A stretch of DNA of 8,268 nt from CAZITB01 sp964542055 (GTDB taxonomy: Bacteria; Planctomycetota; Phycisphaerae; Sedimentisphaerales; CAMDDF01): contig CAZITB010000114.1 in NCBI GenBank assembly GCA_964542055.1, positions 1 through 8,268 of the forward strand, written 5' to 3'. A program made the position numbers and the translations under genes. Below are positions 1 to 6,174 of this stretch, in pieces. Under the pieces are notes generated by a model. That model worked only from the letters and a program-made list of their open reading frames with translations, was not told where the DNA came from and made no database searches. How positions within the stretch are numbered: the first letter of the stretch is position 1; every line of letters begins with the position of its first letter.

Positions 1-631
1 ATTCATAATTAATCCCAATGCCCTGACTTGTATACCATAGGAAATCATACCAGTCTCTGCCTTTGGTGTATTCCCTGCAAAGCAAAGCATGCAATTTGCC
101 TGCAAACAAACTGGGCTTATCCTGAACAGTAACGGAAGAGACAAATGGAAAATCGAGATATTTGATTTCTGTCCTGCTTCCGGATGGCGGGTTTTTATCG
201 ACCTCCAATTTAATCCGGATCTTGCGAAAAGGCCCTGTTTTGCCGATATGGTTCAGCTGCAGGACTTTCCCGATGGAATCATCTTTGACAAAGGCTTTTT
301 TGACTGCGATATCTGCCTTCGAGCGATCTGTAACATCAACTCTATAACCATATGCAAGCAGTTCTTCAGATAACGATTGCAAGTGAGGTCCGAGTTTGAA
401 ATTCGGATTTGGCTCTTTAAGAATAAAATCAAGGTCTTCCGAAAACCTGTTCAGACCGTAAAAAATTCGCAGACAGGTTCCACCCTGAAAAACACTGTGC
501 TTGAAAAAATCAGTCCTGCTCAGTGCTGCCATAGCCACTTCCTGTGTAATTTCTCTGATGGCATGCTCTTCTTCGAGTTTCGATTTACAGTTGTATGAAT
601 TCAACTTTTCCTGAATAAGTTTAATGCTCAT
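1..631 (-). CDS. AbiEii-family nucleotidyltransferase toxin (3' end beyond the window)
   Basis: Second gene of a type IV toxin-antitoxin (AbiE) cassette. Family members are nucleotidyltransferases that act on cytoplasmic targets (tRNA modification is documented for relatives) and slow growth unless opposed by AbiEi. I translated the reverse strand from the ATG at 631-629; 210 residues are visible and no stop is reached. Seen in the sequence: the fold signature QGGTCLR (GGT at about residues 50-52), followed by FSEDLDF with the metal-binding Asp pair at about 66 and 68. Further on come IKLEVDKNPP, a likely third acidic position, and LFAGKLHALL followed by KGRDWYDFLWY, the helical block typical of AbiEii. 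The start overlaps the upstream antitoxin stop as ATGA, which implies translational coupling. The missing C-terminus is presumably about 60-100 residues. The family call is firm; the substrate is unknown. Confidence 0.93.
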   Translation of the reverse strand, partial: MSIKLIQEKLNSYNCKSKLEEEHAIREITQEVAMAALSRTDFFKHSVFQGGTCLRIFYGLNRFSEDLDFILKEPNPNFKLGPHLQSLSEELLAYGYRVDVTDRSKADIAVKKAFVKDDSIGKVLQLNHIGKTGPFRKIRIKLEVDKNPPSGSRTEIKYLDFPFVSSVTVQDKPSLFAGKLHALLCREYTKGRDWYDFLWYTSQGIGINYE

Positions 632-1266
632 AACTTCAAATCCTTCCTGACGCCTTTGAGGAATGTTTCTACTCGCCGGCTGGTATAATTTTCAATCAGC
701 TTCTCAAGATCATCCGATTCAACAGATTCGAATTCTTCCTGCTCGATTCGCAGGCTTTGAGCGGCAGGTTTGATGGCTGTCCAGTTCTTATTGTGGACAT
801 AAACATAATCTGCCAGCGCCTTTATTGGAGAAGCCATAAGAAATGCATCGCCTGCTTCATCTGTCAATCGGTCAACTCCTGCGTAGAAGACCTTTTGCGG
901 AACCCGCTTGTAACTGAATAGTCCCAAAGGGGTTTTGAACTCCTTTGATTTCCCCAAGGATGCACTTGTCAGTATATATACCGCTTCAGGAATCCAGCCG
1001 TGCCAGCTAAGTGCCGATTCCAGGCTGATGTACGAAGGGCCATAAATATGCTCTGCCAATGCGTAGAGATTGAGTCTTTTTTTCTGGAACTTCGGGGCAA
1101 GGCAGTATAATCCCCGGCGGATATGGATAATCTCGCCGGCAGCAATAGCACGCTTGACAAGGCCATAACGTTTATCCGGGCTATCGGGGAACAAGGTTGC
1201 CACATCATGGCTGGTAAAATAGCCGTACGGGGCATTTTCAAACATTTTCCCAGTCAATCTGTTCAT
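628..1266 (-). CDS. AbiEi-like winged-helix antitoxin / autorepressor
   Basis: Antitoxin and transcriptional repressor of the AbiE pair with the downstream nucleotidyltransferase. I chose the ATG at 1266-1264 (212 residues) because AAAGGA lies just upstream at suitable spacing and because a longer reading from 1347 would run through the -10 box and one operator. The N-terminal ~70 residues form a winged helix (GYFTSHDVATLF, then VKRAIAAGEIIHIRRGLYCL, the wing ending in a typical RRGLY turn). The C-terminal part contains YISLESALSWHGWIPE and SPIKALADYVY, characteristic of AbiEi antitoxins. In characterised AbiE systems this protein binds inverted repeats in its own promoter and does not form a stable complex with the toxin. 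The two palindromes around the promoter fit that model. The protein is distinct in sequence from the AbiEi-like protein at 1679. Confidence 0.9.
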   Translation of the reverse strand: MNRLTGKMFENAPYGYFTSHDVATLFPDSPDKRYGLVKRAIAAGEIIHIRRGLYCLAPKFQKKRLNLYALAEHIYGPSYISLESALSWHGWIPEAVYILTSASLGKSKEFKTPLGLFSYKRVPQKVFYAGVDRLTDEAGDAFLMASPIKALADYVYVHNKNWTAIKPAAQSLRIEQEEFESVESDDLEKLIENYTSRRVETFLKGVRKDLKL

Positions 1267-1280
1267 AGTATATTCCTTTA

Positions 1281-1299
1281 ACTGTCTAAATGTGACAGT
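1281..1299. promoter_or_regulatory. proximal operator palindrome of the first AbiE cassette
   Basis: ACTGTC-N7-GACAGT, a perfect 6+6 inverted repeat lying immediately downstream of the -10 box and over the expected transcription start. It has the same arms and the same 7-base centre length as the distal copy at 1350-1368. A repressor bound here would block initiation. The AbiEi-like protein is the likely ligand by family precedent. Confidence 0.75.
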
Positions 1300-1305
1300 A
1301 ACGGC

Positions 1306-1334
1306 ATTATATTCTATTCGGCAAATAAAAGCAA
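1306..1334 (-). promoter_or_regulatory. sigma70-type promoter of the first AbiE cassette
   Basis: On the reverse strand TTGCTT (1334-1329), a 17-base spacer and a perfect TATAAT (1311-1306) stand upstream of the antitoxin start. Transcription would begin near 1299, inside the proximal palindrome. Box quality and spacing are seen directly; activity is inferred. Confidence 0.75.
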
Positions 1335-1349
1335 GAGGACTTAACAAAA

Positions 1350-1368
1350 ACTGTCATATAATGACAGT
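1350..1368. promoter_or_regulatory. distal operator palindrome of the first AbiE cassette
   Basis: ACTGTCATATAATGACAGT, a 19-bp inverted repeat (arms ACTGTCAT/ATGACAGT around ATA). It lies just upstream of the -35 box, with its centre 69 bp from that of the proximal operator. Two operators flanking one promoter suggest cooperative binding or DNA bending by the antitoxin, as described for streptococcal AbiEi. Confidence 0.75.
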
Positions 1369-1601
1369 ATCTGAAAAATCCATGACGGACGGATTTTCAG
1401 TCCGTTAACCCTGTCCTAAGTCATTGCAAGACAGAGGCTTACATGCTGTTTTTAGCCCTAAAATAAGGTTTTCAAGTGGTTCGCAAGTAGATTAGAAGCT
1501 GTTAACGACCCAGTATCCACTGCTCACTGACGAACTTTTTGACGAACTATTTTTGGCGTGAGTGACACATATATTCAAAAAAACGGCTAAAGAAAAATGA
1601 A
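1369..1601. other. non-coding spacer between two divergent AbiE cassettes
   Basis: No supportable gene. It begins with overlapping hairpin potential: CTGAAAAATCC (1371-1381) can pair with GGATTTTCAG (1391-1400), while ACGGAC (1385-1390) can pair with GTCCGT (1400-1405). There is also a two-copy 12-base tandem repeat starting TGACGAACT at 1528 and 1540. No tRNA, terminator with a U-tract or coding motif was recognised. Confidence 0.6.
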
Positions 1602-1630
1602 TTGACAGTATCTGCCGATATGGATAATAT
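1602..1630 (+). promoter_or_regulatory. predicted promoter of the second AbiE cassette
   Basis: Consensus TTGACA (1602-1607), a 17-base spacer and TAATAT (1625-1630), with an expected start near 1637. The -35 region carries a GACAGT half-site and shares the 12-mer TGACAGTATCTG with the distal operator of the divergent cassette. An imperfect palindrome (AACCAGTA at 1634-1641 against TACTAATTGGTT at 1644-1655, with a 4-base bulge) covers the expected transcription start and could be this cassette's own operator. Confidence 0.55.
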
Positions 1631-1678
1631 TGCAACCAGTATTTACTAATTGGTTATGTGTTTGTCCAGAGAAAACTA

Positions 1679-2290
1679 ATGTATACGAGTAAAGAAAAAG
1701 TTGAACAGGCTAAAAAAATCTTCAGAAAGCATGGAGGAATTATGCGTACCTCCGAGGCCTTAAAACATGGTATTCATCCAAGAACTCTCTATTTTATGCG
1801 TGACCATAATTACCTGGATGTTCTGGCAAGAGGAACATACCGGCTGACAGACCTGGAACCTGTGGATTATCAGGATATTGTAACAGTAGCTTCTAAGGTG
1901 AGACCCGGGGTAATTTGTCTTATTTCCGCTCTTTCATACCATGAAATTACAACTCAGATACCGCATGAAGTTTACGTTGCCATAAGCCGCAAGATGTCTT
2001 ATCCGAGGCTGGAGTATCCACCTGCCCGGTTTTTTAAGTTTTCTGAAAAGTCATTCAAGGCTGGCGTCGATATTCACAAAATCAGTGGTATAGATGTGAA
2101 AATATATTCACCTGAAAAAACCATTGTCGATTGCTTCAGATATCGAAATAAAATTGGAATGGATGTGGCACTTGAAGCCCTTAAGCTCTGGCGGAGGAAA
2201 AAGAACGCTGACATTGGCAAAGTAATGGAATATGCAATAATCTGTCGAGTATATAATGTGATCAAACCCTATGTAGAGGCAACACTGTGA
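1679..2290 (+). CDS. AbiEi-like winged-helix antitoxin (second cassette)
   Basis: Predicted antitoxin/repressor for the nucleotidyltransferase that follows. I chose the ATG at 1679 (203 residues), with AGAGA upstream; an in-frame ATG at 1658 would add seven residues and has no better ribosome site. The N-terminal domain (about residues 5-60) is the AbiEi winged helix: KIFRKHGGIMRTSEAL, then a recognition helix in HGIHPRTLYFMRDHNYL and a wing ending LARGTYRL. The C-terminal domain has the family pattern VICLISALSYHEITTQIPHEVYVAI, split here as VICLISALSYHEI and PHEVYVAI, and IYSPEKTIVDCFRYR. The C-terminus ends with PYVEA, typical of the family. The 4-base GTGA overlap with the next gene indicates coupled translation. 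It shares little obvious sequence with the antitoxin of the first cassette, so the two cassettes are probably separate acquisitions rather than a tandem duplication. Confidence 0.9.
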   Translation: MYTSKEKVEQAKKIFRKHGGIMRTSEALKHGIHPRTLYFMRDHNYLDVLARGTYRLTDLEPVDYQDIVTVASKVRPGVICLISALSYHEITTQIPHEVYVAISRKMSYPRLEYPPARFFKFSEKSFKAGVDIHKISGIDVKIYSPEKTIVDCFRYRNKIGMDVALEALKLWRRKKNADIGKVMEYAIICRVYNVIKPYVEATL

Positions 2291-3204
2291 GCCAAAAGAA
2301 TGTAAAAAATGTTGCAGCTTCTATCAGACAGCGGTTGCTGAACAAAGCAAAAGAAAGCTCTCGGCCATTTAATGAAGTTCTGCAATATTACGCTCTGGAG
2401 AGATTTTTGTACAGGCTCTCTGTTTCAAAATATGCGGATAAGTTCATTCTCAAAGGTGCTTTGTTGTTTGCAGTTTGGCGTCAATCGCAAATCCGTTCTA
2501 CTGTCGATATCGATTTGCTCGGGAAAATCAATAATGAACCAGAGGCGATAACAAAAGTTTTCCAGGATATCTGCAAGGTAAAGGTGGAAGATGACGGGAT
2601 GCGATTCGATGATTCAAGTGTCACAGCTGAGCAGATAACTGTCGATGCTGACTATCAAGGTATAAGGGTTCAACTGTATGGATATCTTGATACCGCCAGG
2701 ATACGGGTTCAAGTTGATATTGGTTTTTCGGATGTTATTACACCTGGGCCGGAAAGATATGACTATCCGACAATACTTGGTTTATCTGAGCCGAAGTTGG
2801 ACTGCTATAACAAGGAAACAATGATAGCAGAAAAATTACAGGCGATGGTAAAACTCGATATTCTAAATAGTAGAATGAAAGATATTTATGATATATGGGT
2901 TCTGTCAATGCGGTTCAGATTTGATGGAGCGTCCCTGCAAAGATCAATCATAAATAATTTCAATCGCCGTGAAACCGAAGTTACGGAAAATATCGCAATC
3001 TTTACAGGACGATATTTCCAAAATGAAGAAAAACTGCAGCAGTGGCGGGGATTTGTCAGAAAATCTAAAGTTTCTGATGTCCCTAAAGATCTTGGCTATA
3101 TTACCGTAGAGATTAAGAACTTCATACAGCCAGTATTGACTTCCACAGTACAAAATGAAGATTTCAACAAGATATGGAGACCGGAAACGCAAAGATGGCT
3201 ATAG
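2287..3204 (+). CDS. AbiEii-family nucleotidyltransferase toxin (second cassette)
   Basis: A 305-residue, full-length AbiEii/AbiGii-type nucleotidyltransferase starting at GTG 2287, which overlaps the upstream TGA. Seen in the sequence: LKGALLFAVW (KGA at 56-58, where many relatives have GGS/GGT), RSTVDIDLLG with catalytic Asp74 and Asp76, and VQVDIGFSD with Asp144 as the probable third metal ligand. The helical signature is ETMIAEKLQAM and RMKDIYDIW (Glu182, Lys183, Lys198, Asp199, Asp202). This set matches the KGA/DIDLLG subfamily, which differs from the GGT/EDLDF type in the first cassette. The product should be a cytoplasmic toxin held in check by the AbiEi-like partner. The reading frame is intact and all expected catalytic positions are present, so it is probably functional. 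Confidence 0.92.
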   Translation: MSQKNVKNVAASIRQRLLNKAKESSRPFNEVLQYYALERFLYRLSVSKYADKFILKGALLFAVWRQSQIRSTVDIDLLGKINNEPEAITKVFQDICKVKVEDDGMRFDDSSVTAEQITVDADYQGIRVQLYGYLDTARIRVQVDIGFSDVITPGPERYDYPTILGLSEPKLDCYNKETMIAEKLQAMVKLDILNSRMKDIYDIWVLSMRFRFDGASLQRSIINNFNRRETEVTENIAIFTGRYFQNEEKLQQWRGFVRKSKVSDVPKDLGYITVEIKNFIQPVLTSTVQNEDFNKIWRPETQRWL

Positions 3205-3274
3205 CTAATATAAATGCTTACCAATCATTGCTGGCAAAATCCTCCGCATCAAAAGCTAGGCGTTCTTTTAGTTT

Positions 3275-3779
3275 TTACATAACCTCAAATACAATCGGGC
3301 AGGTGAGTGTACGCTCAAGCATTGCCATTGTCCGGGTATTGAATCCTGGTTTTTTAAGATATGGGTAATCACGGCAATTCTGGGGACGAGCCTCATAAAC
3401 GGTGCACTTTTTATCTTTTTGGAAAGGACATGGAACTTTCTTCATCTGCCAGCAGGCAGGCTCGTCGTCATCTTGCACATATTCGAGATATCTGCCCTGT
3501 AACTGATTGATTGTAATATTGAGTTTCTTCGCCAAACGTTCTTGATCTTTAGTGGTAAGAGTTGGTTTTAGCTGTCTGCAGCATCTTCCGCAACTGATAC
3601 ATTCAATATCAGCAGCGACGTAATCTGCAATCTCATGTACAAGGTTATCGATCTGTTTTTCACTAAGCTCATCAGAGAATTTAAGAAATCTGCGGAATGC
3701 CCAGTTCTCATCCTCTTTTTGTATTGCAAGTTTGCTAAGTCAGCATACGTCTTATGTAATCACGCATGAAATATGCCAT
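3275..3779 (-). pseudogene. YkgJ-family CxxCxxCC metal-cluster protein, frameshifted near the N-terminus
   Basis: The stop-free frame 3739-3275 on the reverse strand encodes ENWAFRRFLKF, then CISCGRCC (codons 3601-3578), CWQMKKVPC, CTVYEARPQNCRDYPY and a stop at 3277-3275. This is the PF03692 zinc/iron-chelating pattern with the C-terminal RPxxCRxYP block. No ATG, GTG or TTG exists in that frame upstream of the Cys cluster; an in-frame TGA sits at 3742-3740. In another frame, ATG 3779 with AGGA (3791-3788) at 8-base spacing reads MAYFMRDYIRRML and joins the main frame if one base (position 3740) is skipped, giving 167 residues. The simplest reading is a one-base insertion that broke the gene, or a sequencing error. 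A TTG at 3535 could start an 86-residue remnant, but that would lack CxxCxxCC. Confidence 0.75.
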
Positions 3780-3893
3780 TTAAAGTATCCTAAACATGAT
3801 TCGAGGTTTTACAGGCTACTTTCAATACTGATGCCGGATTGGGAGCAACGCAAACAAAGACTAGAAAAAGTAACAATTTAAGGAGTAAAAGTT

Positions 3894-4126
3894 ATGGGCA
3901 AAAATCAACATGTTGTAAAAACTGACAATGGCTGGGGCGTTAAAGGTGCTGGTAATTCTCGCCTGTGACATCAACCCATAAAACTCAGAAACAGGCAATA
4001 AACAATGCCAGAGAGATTGCCAAAAACCAAAAATCTGAAGTGGTCATCCACGGCAGAGATGGCAGAATAAGAGATAAAGACAGTTATGGTCCCGATCCCT
4101 GCCCCCCGATAGACAAGGTACATTAA
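3894..4126 (+). pseudogene. DUF2188-family small protein, interrupted by a 2-base insertion
   Basis: ATG 3894 has a strong AGGAG (3881-3885) at 8-base spacing and reads MGKNQHVVKTDNGWGVKGAG then NSRL before TGA at 3966-3968. From 3965 the next frame continues as VTSTHKTQKQAINNAREIAK and then SEVVIHGRDGRIRDKDSYG and DPCPP, ending at TAA 4124-4126. Together these make a full 76-residue DUF2188 protein (HVV...GWxVKxxGNSR...THxTQxxAixxAreIAk...SEvvIHgrdGrIrdkdSyG). Removing two bases at 3963-3964 restores the family sequence exactly at GNSR-VTSTHKTQ. The family's function is unknown. Either the gene is recently inactivated or the indel is an assembly error. The neighbouring divergent gene is also frameshifted. 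Confidence 0.85.
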
Positions 4127-4311
4127 ATTACCACTGTTGAAGACAATGACAAATTAAGGCAAGTTGAATTTCAGATATTATTCGATTACTGTTGTAGTGA
4201 TTAAAGTAGCCGACAGTTTTTATGCCGAAACAGCGATTTCAGCCTGAAAATGGCGATTCTGGTGCTTTTTACAGGCAGATTCCCAAATAATCATCGCGAA
4301 ACAACCCAAAA
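4127..4311 (+). other. short non-coding spacer upstream of the third cassette
   Basis: No gene recognised. The only notable structure is a perfect small palindrome TTTCAGCCTGAAA at 4237-4249, flanked by GCGATT on both sides (4233 and 4253). No U-tract follows it, so I do not call it a terminator. Confidence 0.45.
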
Positions 4312-4346
4312 GCAATAATATCACTTGACATAAGTGCTATTATTGC
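4312..4346. promoter_or_regulatory. 35-bp near-perfect palindromic operator of the third cassette
   Basis: Arms GCAATAATATCACTT (4312-4326) and AAGTGCTATTATTGC (4332-4346) match as inverted repeats at 14 of 15 positions around GACAT. The right part of the left arm and the centre form a TTGACA -35 box (4325-4330). A dimeric repressor here would block RNA polymerase. The winged-helix protein encoded second in this operon is the obvious candidate ligand. Confidence 0.75.
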
Positions 4347-4353
4347 CGATATT
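4325..4353 (+). promoter_or_regulatory. predicted promoter of the third cassette, possibly leaderless
   Basis: TTGACA (4325-4330), 17 bases, then GATATT (4348-4353). The expected transcription start falls at about 4360, the A of the ATG, and no Shine-Dalgarno sequence precedes that ATG. The -35 match is perfect and the -10 is weak. Start assignment is inference. Confidence 0.5.
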
Positions 4354-4359
4354 ACAAAT

Positions 4360-4959
4360 ATGAACTATGGATATGATAAAATAATAGAGGCTTTGCGGTT
4401 ACTGGACGGCAGGCTGAAAATGAACGAAAGCGGCAGTTTTTCAATCGTGGTCTGTGGAGGTTCGGCCCTAAATGCCATGCACTTGGTTCAGCGAACCACA
4501 AAGGATGTAGACATCGTCGCCTTGATGAATTCCAACAGTCAGTTAGTAGATCCTGCTCCTCTGCCTGAAGAATTGTTAGCTGCTGCAAAAGAAGTTGCCG
4601 ACACCCTGAATCTTCCCCATGACTGGCTCAACAACGGCCCAAGCAGTGGTGATGGCGGCCTGTTCAGGTTAGGATTACCTGATGGATTCAAAGAGAGATT
4701 AGTAAAAGATTATCAGGGCGAAAAACTGACTGTCTATTTGGCCGGTCGACTGGACCAGATTCATTTCAAGCTGTATGCCGCTATTGATCAGTTCGGCAGT
4801 TATCACGCATCTGACCTCAAGCAGCTTTCGCCTTCTGATGAGGAATTACTTGAGGCTATTCGTTGGGCTAAGACGCATGATCCATCCGAAGGTTTTCATT
4901 CAGCGATACAATTGTTTTTAAGGGAATTTGGTTATGAACGACTGGTTGACAAAATCTAA
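4360..4959 (+). CDS. DUF6036-like nucleotidyltransferase, putative toxin of a type IV-like pair
   Basis: A 199-residue protein of the DNA polymerase beta/MNT nucleotidyltransferase fold. Seen: VVCGGSALNAMHLVQRTTKD with GGS at 33-35, then KDVDIVAL with the metal-binding Asp49 and Asp51. Later come LTVYLAGRLDQIHFKLYAAID, split here as LTVYLAG and QIHFKLYAAID, and ASDLKQLSPSDEELLEAIRW, a pattern I associate with DUF6036 proteins (R/K-x-D-DL-L-P...E-A..W). These are unlike either AbiEii protein in the window. A 35-bp palindrome overlaps the -35 box. The stop lies 26 bases inside the next gene, so the two are cotranslated. ATG 4420 (residue 21), preceded by AGG, is an alternative start. Toxicity is inferred from fold and context; a role in nucleotide or RNA modification is equally possible. 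Confidence 0.8.
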   Translation: MNYGYDKIIEALRLLDGRLKMNESGSFSIVVCGGSALNAMHLVQRTTKDVDIVALMNSNSQLVDPAPLPEELLAAAKEVADTLNLPHDWLNNGPSSGDGGLFRLGLPDGFKERLVKDYQGEKLTVYLAGRLDQIHFKLYAAIDQFGSYHASDLKQLSPSDEELLEAIRWAKTHDPSEGFHSAIQLFLREFGYERLVDKI

Positions 4960-5962
4960 AGACCAATTCCAGGATAAGATATTTGATTTTCTCTGGCATC
5001 AATGGAATATCCTGGGAGTTGCCGGCACAACCAAAACGGCGGATAATAGAATCATTGACCCCGAGGCATTGTTGCTGTTTTCGTTAAGTCTCTGTCGGTA
5101 TGAACCTCGCTTATTTGATGAGATCATTGACTGGTTGTTTCAGAATGGTCAGTTTATAAACGTACAACGACTGGGCCAGATACAAAAGAAGTATGATTTC
5201 AGCTGCGCGCCGCAGCTTAGTGCTGTCGCCGAACTTCTTGCTAAAAAAGCAAGTTACAGACTTAAATGGTCAGGGCTTTCTAAAAAGTATTATCTCAAAG
5301 ACAAAGAACCTTTATTTTTCGACAAAGAAGGAAATCCGCTGCCTTGTCCAAATGATGAAAATGCTAATCCGGAATTTTTGAATCATGGCTTGCGACGAGG
5401 GCAGATAAAATTAAGAGGTTATTCCCAGGCTTTTGATTTGCAAAGTCCGGCCTGTCTTTTGCTTCGTTTACGGGCATTGCTCGGTATTAACGCAAGAGCT
5501 GAGATTTTGTGTCTTTTGGCATCTGTAAAAGAGGTTCATCCCAGCGAAGCTGCTCGGAAGATAAGCTATTACCAAAAAACAGTACAGACAACACTTGTTG
5601 AAATGGCACTGTCAGGTGTAATCCTGACAAGAACTTCCAAAAAAGAAAAGTTTTACAGGTTAAAGCCCGGTGTCCTCGATACGCTGTTAAAGCCCCAAGG
5701 TCAATCTCCACAATGGATCAATTGGCCGTCTTTACTCAGAACAGTTGAAATTTTATGGAAAAGGTTAAGCGAATTGTCCGGTCAAAAAATTGAATCTCTG
5801 CTGCTTTCTTCGGAATTGAAAAAGCTGATGTCATCAATTAAGCAATATTGCTCTGATGAGATAATTAGCGAAATTACAATTGATAAGAATCTGCCGCCGG
5901 AAGCTTTTGACAAACATTTTCAAGATGCACTTGTATTGCTTTCCAGCAAATTGGTTCAATAG
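4934..5962 (+). CDS. Winged-helix protein of unknown family, putative antitoxin/repressor partner
   Basis: A 342-residue soluble protein, starting at ATG 4934 with AGGGAA (4921-4926) at 7-base spacing. I do not recognise a named family. The N-terminal ~180 residues contain LLLFSLSLCRYEPRLFDEI and an RLKWSGLSKKYYLKD stretch rich in basic and aromatic residues. Residues about 183-243 look like a winged helix: INARAEILCLLA, HPSEAARKISYYQKTVQTTL as a helix-turn-helix (SEAARKIS, KTVQTTLVEMA), and a wing VILTRTSKKEKFYRLKPG. The C-terminal ~100 residues are helical. No signal peptide or membrane segment is visible. Overlap with the nucleotidyltransferase and the operator upstream make it the likely DNA-binding antitoxin of the pair, in the reverse order of AbiE. 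It is longer than AbiEi proteins (about 200 residues), so the N-terminal region has an additional role. Confidence 0.75.
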   Translation: MNDWLTKSKDQFQDKIFDFLWHQWNILGVAGTTKTADNRIIDPEALLLFSLSLCRYEPRLFDEIIDWLFQNGQFINVQRLGQIQKKYDFSCAPQLSAVAELLAKKASYRLKWSGLSKKYYLKDKEPLFFDKEGNPLPCPNDENANPEFLNHGLRRGQIKLRGYSQAFDLQSPACLLLRLRALLGINARAEILCLLASVKEVHPSEAARKISYYQKTVQTTLVEMALSGVILTRTSKKEKFYRLKPGVLDTLLKPQGQSPQWINWPSLLRTVEILWKRLSELSGQKIESLLLSSELKKLMSSIKQYCSDEIISEITIDKNLPPEAFDKHFQDALVLLSSKLVQ

Positions 5963-6174
5963 AGTGTAAAATATTGACTCAAACTTCCACGTGGTCGCAC
6001 AGAACTTCGGCTACTATAATTTTCACTTCTAAGTATCTACGACAGTTTCGGAACTTGATCCGAGATTTTATAGCTTCCAAGAGCCGAGGGAAATACCTGT
6101 GAAACCTGAGGCCATAATCTTCCGCTTTTTATAAAGAAGCAATTTGCATCAATCTTTAAATCAAGGAAACTGTT
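5963..6174 (+). other. intergenic region with ribosome site for the replication-relaxation gene
   Basis: No gene recognised. TATAAT (6015-6020) preceded by TAC is the best -10 element, but its -35 is poor. AAGGAAA (6163-6169) with 5-base spacing fixes the start of the next gene. A small palindrome CCACGTGG lies at 5987-5994. No convincing terminator follows the third cassette. Confidence 0.4.

Noticed and set aside
89..598. Plus-strand ORFs over the left end
   Set aside because: They lie antisense to the AbiEii reading frame, which carries clear family motifs and is open throughout.
1485..1510. tRNA or attachment site suggested by a GGTTCG stretch
   Set aside because: No acceptor, anticodon arm or CCA-like context could be folded around it, and no second copy is present in the window.
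3259..3277. Terminator between the convergent genes
   Set aside because: AAAAG/CTTTT arms of 5 bp around a 9-base loop lack GC content; too weak to call although T-rich sequence follows.
3174..3368. 64-residue plus-strand ORF after the second toxin
   Set aside because: It overlaps the antisense YkgJ C-terminus, has no ribosome site and has no recognisable motif.
3735..3745. Programmed +1 frameshift in the YkgJ-like gene
   Set aside because: The P-site codon would be ACT slipping to CTT, a poor re-pairing unlike the CTT-TGA-C release-factor site. A plain indel is simpler.
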